Shown in pieces: positions 10,439 to 20,600 of a stretch of 64,000 nucleotides of DNA. Under the pieces are notes generated by a model, which was not told the origin of the DNA, searched no databases, and saw nothing but the letters and a program-made list of their open reading frames with translations. The position numbers and the translations under genes are program-made. The DNA comes from Bartonella sp. F02 (GTDB lineage: Bacteria; Pseudomonadota; Alphaproteobacteria; Rhizobiales; Rhizobiaceae): positions 186,001 through 250,000 of the forward strand of contig NZ_JANHOK010000001.1 of assembly GCF_026929975.1 (NCBI RefSeq), read 5' to 3'. Each line of letters opens with the position of its first letter. Within the stretch, counting starts at the first letter, position 1.

Positions 10439-11292
10439 CTTCTTGGTTGCTTGAGCCATTTACCTATCAATATATGGTTAATGCAATGTGGGTTTCAGGA
10501 TTAGTCGGATGTGTTTGTGCGTTTCTTTCGGCTTTTTTAATGTTGAAAGGATGGTCATTGATCGGTGATGCACTTTCTCATTCGATTGTTCCTGGGGTTG
10601 CTGGAGCTTATCTTTTAGGATTACCGTTTTCGTTGGGAGCTTTTTTTTCTGGTGGTTTAGCCGCAGCTGCAATGTTATTTTTTAATAACCGGACAAAGCT
10701 TAAAGAGGATACGATTATTGGTTTAATTTTTTCTTCTTTTTTTGCTTTTGGCCTATTTTTAAAGTCATTAAAACCAATGGCTGTTAATATTGACACAATT
10801 GTTTTGGGGAATGTTTTGGCCGTCAGTTCAGTTGATATTATGCAGTTGGCTTTTATTGGCTTTGTATCTCTCTTTATATTGCTTTTAAAATGGAAAGATT
10901 TATTGGTTGCTCTGTTTGATGAAAATCATGCGCGTGCTGTTGGATTGAATGTGAGATTATTAAAAATTCTCTTTTTTGCGTTGCTTGCTGCTTGCACAGT
11001 TGCTGCAATGCAGACAGTGGGTGCTTTTTTGGTTATTTGTCTTGTTGTGACACCGGGAGCAACAGCTTATCTTTTAAGTGATCGTTTTGCAAATCTTTTA
11101 GTGATTGCAGTGTTTATTGGGACATTTACAAGTGTATTGGGTGTTTATGTGAGTTATTTTTTGAATGCGCAAACGGGTGGTATGGTTGTGCTTTTCCAAG
11201 GGCTTTTGTTTCTTGTAGCTTTTATTTTTGCTCCTAAACACGGTTTTATTGCTGCGCGCTTGCGCGTAAGAGCGGCAAAAAGGGTGCTCTGA
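10435..11292 (+). CDS. yfeC: Mn/Fe ABC transporter, permease
   Basis: 285-residue ABC-3 family membrane protein with about eight hydrophobic helices. It has the [11 protein letters not shown] segment typical of metal-type permeases and the family's [12 protein letters not shown] near the end. It starts inside the yfeB stop (ATGA) and ends three bases before yfeD, its paralogous partner; the two form the membrane channel. Confidence 0.95.
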   Translation: MTSWLLEPFTYQYMVNAMWVSGLVGCVCAFLSAFLMLKGWSLIGDALSHSIVPGVAGAYLLGLPFSLGAFFSGGLAAAAMLFFNNRTKLKEDTIIGLIFSSFFAFGLFLKSLKPMAVNIDTIVLGNVLAVSSVDIMQLAFIGFVSLFILLLKWKDLLVALFDENHARAVGLNVRLLKILFFALLAACTVAAMQTVGAFLVICLVVTPGATAYLLSDRFANLLVIAVFIGTFTSVLGVYVSYFLNAQTGGMVVLFQGLLFLVAFIFAPKHGFIAARLRVRAAKRVL

Positions 11293-11295
11293 TTT

Positions 11296-12201
11296 ATGAT
11301 TGATCAATTATTACTTCCTTTTCAGTTTGCTTTTATGACTAACGGTATGATTATTACCATTATTCTTTCGATTCCAATGGCGATGCTTTCGTGTTTTCTT
11401 ATTTTGAAAGGGTGGGCGCTTTTAGGAGACGCGATTTCTCATGCAGTTTTTCCGGGTGTTGTTATTGGCTATATGATAACACCATGGGTTGCAGCATTAT
11501 TGGTTGCTTTGCCATTTTCTTGGTTTCAGTATGTGCGTGAAGAAAATATAACGATGACTTTGATTGCTTGTGGCGCTTTTGTTATGGGCATGGTTTGTGC
11601 GGTCGTAACGGGTTTTTTAGGAAACAATAGCCGGATCAAACAGGATACTGCCATGGGCGTTGTTTTTTCATCAATGTTTGGCTTGGGTCTTGTTTTGGCG
11701 ACAACAATTTATAGTAGTTTAGATTTGAATCATATTCTTTTTGGTAATCTTTTAGGCGTTAATTGGCTCGATATTACGCAAACAGCGATAATTTCTGGAA
11801 TGATCACTCTCATTTTGGCTGCAAAATGGCGTGATTTTATGTTGTATATTTTTGACTCAATACAAGGACGAGCAATAGGGTTACATGTATCTGTGCTCCA
11901 TTATGTTCTTTTAACAATGATTTCTCTTATTATTGTTGCAGCCCTAAAAGCTGTGGGGATTATTTTGGTAATTTCTTTGTTAATTACACCAGGGGCGATT
12001 GCTTATCTTGTTACAAAGCGATTTTCTTCTATGTTGCTCGTTGCTGTTCTTGTTGCAGCTTTTTCTAGTTTTTTGGGGATTTATTTAAGCTTATTTATTG
12101 GTTCTGACTCTGCATCTACAATTGTATTGATTTTAACACTCATTTTTATCGTTATTTTTGTATCAATGTTTTCTCATCAGATGAAGATTCAAAAAAATTG
12201 A
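11296..12201 (+). CDS. yfeD: Mn/Fe ABC transporter, second permease
   Basis: 301-residue paralog of YfeC, with matching landmarks GDAISHAVFPG and LLITPGAIAYLV and about eight membrane segments. Last gene of the operon; the small-RNA gene at 12271-12392 and its terminator follow. Two distinct permease genes are characteristic of Yfe/Sit systems. Confidence 0.94.
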   Translation: MIDQLLLPFQFAFMTNGMIITIILSIPMAMLSCFLILKGWALLGDAISHAVFPGVVIGYMITPWVAALLVALPFSWFQYVREENITMTLIACGAFVMGMVCAVVTGFLGNNSRIKQDTAMGVVFSSMFGLGLVLATTIYSSLDLNHILFGNLLGVNWLDITQTAIISGMITLILAAKWRDFMLYIFDSIQGRAIGLHVSVLHYVLLTMISLIIVAALKAVGIILVISLLITPGAIAYLVTKRFSSMLLVAVLVAAFSSFLGIYLSLFIGSDSASTIVLILTLIFIVIFVSMFSHQMKIQKN

Positions 12202-12270
12202 AAATGGTAAATTTTGTGCATAGCAGCCATGCATTTTTGTTGGTTGTTTCTCATGTTTTTTTTTATTAGA

Positions 12271-12392
12271 CACCAAGGCGCTAGGTTATTTTCCTCCTAA
12301 TGCTTAGCGAGATGAATGCAGTATTTCCTCCTCCCAACACTGCATTCATAATTGAAAGGCTGCATTGATTTATTCTGCAGCCTTTTTATTTT
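12271..12392 (+). ncRNA. Small RNA with two anti-Shine-Dalgarno loops
   Basis: Three hairpins in a row. Hairpin 1: CGCTAGG/CTTAGCG (12279-12285 with 12303-12309, one G-U pair) with CCTCCT in its loop. Hairpin 2: a perfect 11-base stem, ATGAATGCAGT/ACTGCATTCAT (12312-12322 with 12339-12349), with CCTCCTCCC in its loop (12327-12335). Hairpin 3 is a terminator with a T-run. The pattern matches the alphaproteobacterial sRNAs with unpaired CCUCCUCCC motifs ("cuckoo" RNAs, related to alpha-r14/CcsR), thought to pair with Shine-Dalgarno sequences. The 5' end is estimated; a weak -10-like TATTAG lies just upstream. It could instead be processed from the yfeABCD transcript. Confidence 0.75.
12357..12392 (+). 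terminator. Rho-independent terminator of the sRNA / yfe operon
   Basis: Perfect 8-base stem AGGCTGCA/TGCAGCCT (12357-12364 with 12376-12383) followed by TTTTATTTT. It ends the small RNA and any readthrough from yfeD. Confidence 0.88.
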
Positions 12393-12570
12393 GTTTTCTT
12401 AAAATTCATTCTTATGACTTGAAAATTATGTAATGGTGCTCATATTGCGTAAATTGCTTTATGTTATAAAAAAATCGTTGCTAAAAATATGTTTATTTGT
12501 AAGACGAAATGAAGCGATAATTTTATGTTCAAATGTATTAAAATTATAATAAAACATAAGGCCTTATAGA

Positions 12571-13023
12571 ATGGTGTTTGAAGTGAGAAAAAAAACAACA
12601 CCTGATGATGAGAAAAATATTAAAACATTTCGTCCTTTGCGTATTTTTTATTCTATCTTAGGTTGGATAATGATTGTATTGGGTATAATTGGGGTAGCTT
12701 TACCTGTTATGCCGACAGTGCCTTTTTTGCTGATTGCTTCGTGGTGTTTTGCACGTTCATCACCGCGTTTTCATCATTGGTTGCACAATCATCGTATTTT
12801 CGGTCCACCCCTTAAACGATGGGAAGAAAATAGAGTCATTCCGCTTTTTGTTAAAATTTTAACTGTTGTTAGCATGGCTAGTGGTTTTTTATTATTTGTG
12901 GTTTTTGCGCATCCTGCCTTGTGGCTTTGCGTATTGGTTGCAATTGTTTTGTTTGCCGTTGCTATTTACATTATGACACGTCCTTCTTCGCCGAAGTCGT
13001 CATCCTTGTCATTATCGGAATAA
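12571..13023 (+). CDS. DUF454 (YbaN-type) inner-membrane protein
   Basis: 150-residue membrane protein of the YbaN/DUF454 family, function unknown. The family signature is clear: GWIMIVLGIIGVALPVMPTVPF, then a Cys-Phe-Ala-Arg-Ser turn and a cytosolic HHWLHNHRIFGPPLKRWEE loop. Three to four helices are predicted. The C-terminal tail is Ser/Pro-rich. Monocistronic and convergent with pncB. Confidence 0.85.
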   Translation: MVFEVRKKTTPDDEKNIKTFRPLRIFYSILGWIMIVLGIIGVALPVMPTVPFLLIASWCFARSSPRFHHWLHNHRIFGPPLKRWEENRVIPLFVKILTVVSMASGFLLFVVFAHPALWLCVLVAIVLFAVAIYIMTRPSSPKSSSLSLSE

Positions 13024-13249
13024 AATACACTTTCTCATTGCACTAGGAAATACAAAAAAAGGTTTTTTGATTAAAAATATTGCGAGTTATATTTTTATTT
13101 ATATGAATTGTTGATAGGCAGATCTATAAGTTGCTCAGAAGATCACAAACATATATTCATGAGATAGAATTCTATTGTTGCTCGTTAAATATTACTTAAT
13201 AAGATTGATACCTTTTCTATAAGGTTTGCTTTGATTTGTAGAATTTTGT

Positions 13250-14560
13250 TCATGATGATCCTTTAAAAGACTTAGAATTGCATTCTTTACTTTTAAAAAA
13301 ATTTATATAGCGTTGTATTTCTTTTGGATCACCAATTGCTTTTTCAGGATTATCAGAAAGTTTTACAGCTGGACGACCATTTACGTAAGTAGCTTTACAA
13401 ACAAGAGAAAGAGCATCAAGATTTGCGATTTCTTTTGGTGCGCAACCTTCAAAATCATTTGTAAGATTTGTTCCCCACCCAAAGCTCATGCGCACTCTAC
13501 CGTAAAAATGGTGATAGGTTTTTTCAATCATATCAACATCTAATGCATCTGAAAAAATCAATAATTTTTCGTGAGGATCTTTCCCTTTTTCTTTCCACCA
13601 TTGAATAATACGTTCTCCTCCTTCGATAGGTGGAGCGCTGTCTGGTCTAAAACCTGTCCAATCTGCAACCCAGTTAGGAGCATTGCATAAAAATGCTTCT
13701 GTTCCAAAAGCGTCAGGTAAAACAATTAAAAGGTTTCCACCATAATATTGATTCCAATCTTGCAAAACTTGATAAGGTGCTTTGGATAATTCATCGTCAT
13801 TATTAGCAAGAGCAGCTAGAACCATAGGGAGTTCATGGGCATTTGTGCCGAGAGCCTCTAAATCTGTATCCATAGCGAGAAGAACGTTAGAAGTTCCTAT
13901 AAAAGAATCACCAATACCTTCTTTTAGCGCTTCAACACACCAGCGTTGCCATAAAAAAGAATGGCGACGTCTTGTACCAAAATCGGATATTTTAATATTA
14001 GGAAGTTTTTTAAGACGTTCGATTTTACTCCACATTTTTGCTTTAGCACGCGCATAAAGGACATCAAGTGTAAAGCGGCCAAGATTTTTTAAAGCTGCCC
14101 GTGAACGGAGTTCACTGATAATAGAAAGAGCAGGAATCTCCCACATAGAACTATATGCCCATGGACCATCGAAACGAAGAATATATTGTCCATTTTTACG
14201 AGTTAGTTCATATTCAGGAAGTTGAAATTTTTCAAGCCAGTGTAGAAAATTAGGTTCAAAAATCTGTTTGCTGCCATAAAATGTATTTCCAGCAAGCCAA
14301 ATCATTTCTTTTTTAGTAAAACGTAAACTAAGAGCGTGATCAAGTTGAGCACGAAGTTCACTTTCATCAATGTCGTCAGCCAAATGAATTTTGGGAGAAC
14401 GGTTAATGAGTGAGAAGGTAACATTAACATTTGGATAAAGTCCCCAAATCATTTGCACCATAAGCAGTTTATAAAAGTCTGTATCGAGGAGCGAACGAAT
14501 AATAGGATCAAGTTTCCACGAATGGTTATAAACTCTCTTAGCAATATCTGTATGCTTCAT
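13250..14560 (-). CDS. pncB: Nicotinate phosphoribosyltransferase
   Basis: Makes nicotinate mononucleotide from nicotinate and PRPP in the NAD salvage (Preiss-Handler) pathway. At 436 residues it has normal family length. Landmarks are [16 protein letters not shown] near the start, the [12 protein letters not shown] motif around the phosphorylatable His, GTSNVLLA, and the C-terminal [11 protein letters not shown] phosphate-binding loop. It suits a host-dependent bacterium relying on vitamin salvage. It is followed downstream only by intergenic sequence; the cyclic glucan synthase upstream is on the same strand, 113 bases away. Confidence 0.95.
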   Translation of the reverse strand: MKHTDIAKRVYNHSWKLDPIIRSLLDTDFYKLLMVQMIWGLYPNVNVTFSLINRSPKIHLADDIDESELRAQLDHALSLRFTKKEMIWLAGNTFYGSKQIFEPNFLHWLEKFQLPEYELTRKNGQYILRFDGPWAYSSMWEIPALSIISELRSRAALKNLGRFTLDVLYARAKAKMWSKIERLKKLPNIKISDFGTRRRHSFLWQRWCVEALKEGIGDSFIGTSNVLLAMDTDLEALGTNAHELPMVLAALANNDDELSKAPYQVLQDWNQYYGGNLLIVLPDAFGTEAFLCNAPNWVADWTGFRPDSAPPIEGGERIIQWWKEKGKDPHEKLLIFSDALDVDMIEKTYHHFYGRVRMSFGWGTNLTNDFEGCAPKEIANLDALSLVCKATYVNGRPAVKLSDNPEKAIGDPKEIQRYINFFKSKECNSKSFKGSS

Positions 14561-14673
14561 AACCCTTTTTCTTTTCTGAATGAACTCTAAAATTGTTTAC
14601 ATATGAATGCACTCTTATAAAGAGTATAAAAACTATAGCAATTCTGTAATTTTGGGCAATATAAAAACATCTT

Positions 14674-17600
14674 TTATTTTTTATAATGTGAAGGTTTTAG
14701 AGTTCGTATGATTTCATGGTGTCCTGTTTTTTGTAATTCTATTCCTGTATCAATTTTATGGCATGTTTTCCCGTTAATACTAAGTGTATTTTGGAGATCC
14801 TGTTTGACTTTAATAGTATAGACAGCATCATAAAATTTCATTTTTGCTTCATATTCAGGCCAAGATGAAGGCAAATGTGGGCGTAAAAATAATTGATTCC
14901 CTTGGCGATGAATTCCAAGAATAGTTTGTGTTGCTGCACGATAAAACCAGCCTGCTGCACCTGTGTACCATGTCCAACCTCCTTGTCCTTTGTGTGGTTC
15001 AGTAGAATAGATATCTGCAGCCATAACATAAGGTTCAACACGATAAATTTCAGGGTTTTTACCATGATTGATTGGATTTATCGTGGAAAACAGGGCATAT
15101 GCTTTATCTATTTCACCTATTTCAGCAAGAGCTAAAATACTCCAAATTGCGCCGTGAGTATATTGCCCACCATTTTCTCGAATACCCGGAGGATAACCTT
15201 TGATATATCCCGGTTCGAGAGCACTTTTGTTGAAAGGAGGCCAGAAAAGCCGCAGAATACCAGCTTCTTCATCATATAGCTGATCCAGCATGGATGTCAT
15301 GGCTTGCTTTTGGCGCATGGGAGATGCCATTTTTGAAATCACAGACCATGATTGAGCGATTGTATCAATTTGGCATTCAACATTTGTTTGAGAACCTAGG
15401 GGTGTTTCATCATCAAAATAACCACGGCGATACCAAGCACCATCCCAACCATTTTCTTCTAGAGTTTTAGTTAAATGCTTAAGATACGAACGCCATGCTG
15501 TAACACGGTTATGATCATTACGATTTTCGGCAAGAGGAATGAAGAGTTGTAAGGTTGTACCAAGAAACCATCCGAGCCAAGTACTTTCACCTTTTCCTTT
15601 AATTCCTACTAAGTTCATACCATCATTCCAATCGCCACCTAAAATGAGCGGAAGTCCATGTTGACCGCAGCGTTTTATGGCAAGATCTAAGGCTAACGCA
15701 CAATGCTCATAAAGCGTTGCTGTTTTTGATGACTGTGTAGCTTGAAAATAAGCATCATGTTGTTCTTTTGTTAAAGAAGATCCTTCAATAAAAGGAACTA
15801 GAGTATTAAGAAATTCATAATCCCCCGTTGCACTGACATAAAGAGCTGTTCCATAAGCAAGCCATACAATGTCATCAGAAATAAGTGTACGAACACCGGT
15901 GTTTGTATGAGGCAGCCACCAATGCTGTACATCACCTTCTAAAAATTGGTGGGCTGCCGCATTGAGCAATTGCTCACGTGCGAGTTTTGGTTCCAGTAAA
16001 AGCAGAGATAAACTATCTTGCAGCTGATCACGAAAACCAAATGCACCACTTGCTTGATAGAAAGCAGCGCGTGCCATCATGCGGCATGCATAGATTTGAT
16101 AAGGGAGCCAATGATTGACCATAATATCAAAAGAAGGGTCAGGCGTTTTGACTTGTAGTGTCGAAACAAAATTATCCCATTGGTGTTTTTGTTGTTTGAG
16201 AACAACATTAAAATCATCCATTCGTATTTGATCGAGTATTTTTGTAGCTTCTTGTTTGTTTTCAGCGCTGCCAAGATAAAAAATAATTTCTTTTGTTTGT
16301 CCTGGGAGTAAATCAATATCATAAGCTAAAGCTGAGCAAGGATCGTGACCGGCTTCAGCTGTATTTGACAGTGCTTCCGCTTTCTGGATAGCGTATGGAT
16401 GTTGAACAGTTCCTATTGAGCCTATAAATTCAGTACGATTGGTTGTAAAGCTTGTTGGCATTTCGGATGCCGATAAAAAAGTAACTTGTTGAGATTTTTC
16501 AATGTGATAGGGATTTTGGATAAAATGTGCACCACGTTTAGGATCGTAAGAAGGGATAATAAAGGGTGCATATTTTGTACGAAGGCTTCCTAGAACCCAT
16601 TCAACATAATTGTAAAGGCGTAGACTGCGTGATTTTTTTCCTTTGTTGGTTATAATAAGGCGAGAAAGGCGAACGGGTCTTTTTTGATCGAGTGTATGCG
16701 TAAGTTCTAATGCAATATCTGAATGTACAGATTTGAAGGTTGAAAATCCAAAACCGTGACATATTTCGTAGAGAACATTTTTATTGCATTCAACGGCAGA
16801 AACTGGAGAGAAACATTTTAACGAAAAACGATCAACAAGATAAAGCGCTTCTCCTGGTCGGTTAGAAACAGAGTCATTCGTCCAAGGTGTTAATTGATAA
16901 TCTCGACTATTTTTTGCCCAAGTGAAGATTGCTCCTTCAGCTGATACATGAAAGCCAAAATGGTGATTGGAAATCACATTGATCCATGGGTGTGGGGTGG
17001 TTGTATTTCCGTTAAGACGGACAACATAATGGTTATGACGATTAAATCCACCATAACCATTCCAATACCGTAAATCCTCACCATTGATGGAAGAATTTGA
17101 TGGTTTTTGATGTTCGTTATGATCAATGGTAGAAGAATGGTTTTGTTTTGTGAGTGTGATGAATGGCTTTCTTATGCGAGGCTTGTTGTTATTTGTGTAA
17201 TAATGAGATTTTTTATTATTTTTGTTCGTATTTAGATCTGAATCAATATTCTCTATCCATTTGAGTTGCTGAGATAAAGATCCATTGTGAGCATGAAGAA
17301 TAATACGGGCTGAAGCAAGAAGCGTCTTAAAGCTTTGTTCATTGATCTGATCACGTCGAAGAGCAAAAATATGCTGATTTTTATGTGTTGTATTGATATT
17401 GAGACCATAAGACTCGCAGATCCATTCGATCGTATGTTGCATATCTTGTATATATGAAAAAGATCGTTCATTTAAAATAACGAGATCAATGATGAGTCCT
17501 CGTACGCACCAATATTGATAGGCTTTAAGCAATTCATGAAGAACAGCTATGTTGGCTTCATTATTTATTCTCAAGAGAAAAATAGGGTAGTCTCCTGAAA

Positions 17601-20600
17601 TTGATAACGGCCAAAGATCAGATTGTTTTCCAAGAGTTTTTGCTAACATTTCAGGAAAGAGACGCCATTTATGATCTGGATAAATTAGGGGTGTTGCATA
17701 TTTTTGATAAATGATTGCGTCTTTAGGGTGGATGTCATTTTGATATAATGCAATCTGCGAATGTGTCCATGCCTTAGAAAGTTCCTGTTGGAATCTATTG
17801 GATTGCTGATAATGCTCAATATGACTTTGTAATGCTTCTTTTGAATGAGCAGCAAAAGTCCAATAAACAAGCTCTATTTTTTTATGTGCTGGAATTTTAA
17901 TGTGGCAGCGAATTGATATGATCGGATCTAAAACACAACCTTGACTATTACTGAAATAAGCGTTGCTATCAAATGCAGCTGGATGATGAAGAGATTGACC
18001 GCGGCCCATAAAAAAATAACGGTTAGTTTCTGCTTCTGTTTTGTGAATGACACCAGATGTATCCGTAACAAAATGAGCAATATGGATATCAGGATCGTTG
18101 GGAGCGCGTTTGCGTCTTTTGGCAAAAATTGTTTTTCCTGAATCAACAATTTCTGTTTCTATAAAGAGCCGTGAAAAGGCAGGATGAGCCCAATCAGTTT
18201 CTGTTGTTGCGAGTGCAAGTTCTGCATAAGAGGTTATTTCAATTGTGCGCTCTTTATTGGTTGTATTGGTAAGTTGAATCCGTCGGCCTTCGCCATCACT
18301 TTCAGGTGTTACAAGACATTCGAGTGTTGATTGTATGCCATCGATGATCTTTGTATATTTGGCCTTTTCGTTTGTAAAAATGCAGATGGATTCTTCTTCG
18401 ATAATCCGTGTTGGTTCGCCGGTGAGAGACCACCAATGTCCATTTTGTAGATCACGTAGAAAAAATAAAGTACCTTGTTGATCTTCTGTAGGATCAGGAA
18501 TAAAGCGTGTGATGGCATAATTATGCCAGCGGCTATAACCAGAACCATTTGCGGTGAGCATGACGGAATAACAGCCGTTCGATAAGAGTAAAGTTTCACG
18601 AGCTTTTAAAAGTGGATTCTTTATAATTTGGACAGGAGTATTATCAAGATCTTCAAAATGGTTGCTTGTCGAATGAGCAAAGTGGGTATGAATAATGGGA
18701 ATTTGGCGCGGAGCTCTTTCTTGTAATAATAATTCTACAGTTTTAATGACGGGATCGCGATGAAAGCGATGGCGCATTCGCCCTTCAAAGATAACATTGT
18801 TGACGGCAAGAATGGACATACCATGATGGTGTGCATAATAGTTCCGCACAATAGCGTATTTTTTTCCATTTTGTATTCGTGATGGTGTAAAATCAAGAGA
18901 GTCATAATAACCATATGTTCCTAAAGCTCCAAGATCGCGCAGATATTTTAGATTGCTTACAGCTTGAGTTGGTTTATATTGTGCTGCTAAAAGACTTGCA
19001 TAAGGAGCGATAACAATATTGCGTTCTAAATCGCGTTGAAGCCCAAGACTTGGAACACCAAAGTTCGAATACTGGTAATTCATTAAGTGATCGCGGATGT
19101 TAAATGCAGCTTCTGAAATACCCCAGGGTAAATTTCGTTTGTGAGCATATTCTATTTGATGACGAATAATTAAGTGATTTGTTTGGTTGAGTATGGAGCC
19201 TACAGGTTCATGCATAATCAAAGAAGGCATGAGATATTCAAACATGGATCCTGACCACGACAAAAGAGCACCTTTACAACCAATTGGGGTGAGTAATCGA
19301 CCAAGATGAAACCAATGTTTGTATTTTATATCGCCTTTAGCAATGGCAAAAAGACTAGAAAGACGTGCTTCCGATGCAAGAAGATCATAACAACTTTCAT
19401 CGAGTTTATTTTCTTGAACACGATAACCGATGGATAATAAATGTCTTTTAGGCTGTTCCAAAAAGTCAAATTTCATATCAAAAGCTATTTGCCGCGCTCG
19501 TTCAGCTAAGCCATTTAATGTTTTATGCAATTGTTCAGGATCGTAATCACGGTTAATATCTTGGTTATGAGCTTTGCAGGTTTCAACAAGATATTGCGCC
19601 CAAGATTGTGCACATGCAGATGCTTCTGTTTGAATTTTTTCATTGAGTGTTGTTGTTAAATGCTCAATGTTATGGGCAATCGTTGAAAGCTGAAGGATAT
19701 GGGAAGTTTCAATCTTTTCTTGTTTTATGAGAGGACTGATAATACAATGAAAATGAGTAAGATGTTCTTTAATTTGTTGATGTAAGGAACGTAAAACACC
19801 CTGATTATCTGAAATTTCTTTTAAAGTTTCTTCAAGAATATCATGAACATCTAGTAAGCCTATTAAATTGCTGTGTAAAAAAATATGAGGAGTTTCAGCC
19901 CATTCATTTAAAGCAGAAGAGAGTGTTATTAAGTGACCGGCGAGATTCCCTGAATCGACAGTTGAAACATAGATTGGCAATAAAGGTCTAAGTGTATCTG
20001 TTTCATACCAGTTATAGAGATGTCCACGGAATTTTTCCATTTTCTCAAGAGTACTTAATGTGTTTGCAATGCGTTTAAGAGTATCTTCAGAACTAATCCA
20101 ACCAAAATCACGTGCAGCAATAACAGAGAGGAGATAAACGCCAATATTGGTTGGTGATGTGCGTTGAGCAACAAGAGGTTTAGGATCTTCTTGGAAATTA
20201 TCAGGAGGTAAATGATTGTTTTGTTCATTCACAAAGGTTGCATAATAACACCATGTCCGTCGTGCAATATGTCGGAGTATTTTTTTATCTTCTGAGGAAA
20301 TATGAAGGGTATTTTGAGATGTTTTTTGTTGACTGACAAACCATGCAATGAGGGGTGAGAAAAACCATGCTAACCCAAAAGGTAAAGCAATAAAACTTGT
20401 TGAACTATGCCAGAATACAGGAAGCCCCACAGCGATCATTCCAATCAATGATGCTGGCCACATTGTTAGAATATAAAAGTGCAAGCTATTGGGCATTGAT
20501 TGTGTTGCAGCTGAGGTTTTCCATTCAAGAAGATGTTGTTTCGAAATCAATAGACGATAGAGCGTACGTATGATCGCATCTGTCATGAAATAAGATGAAT

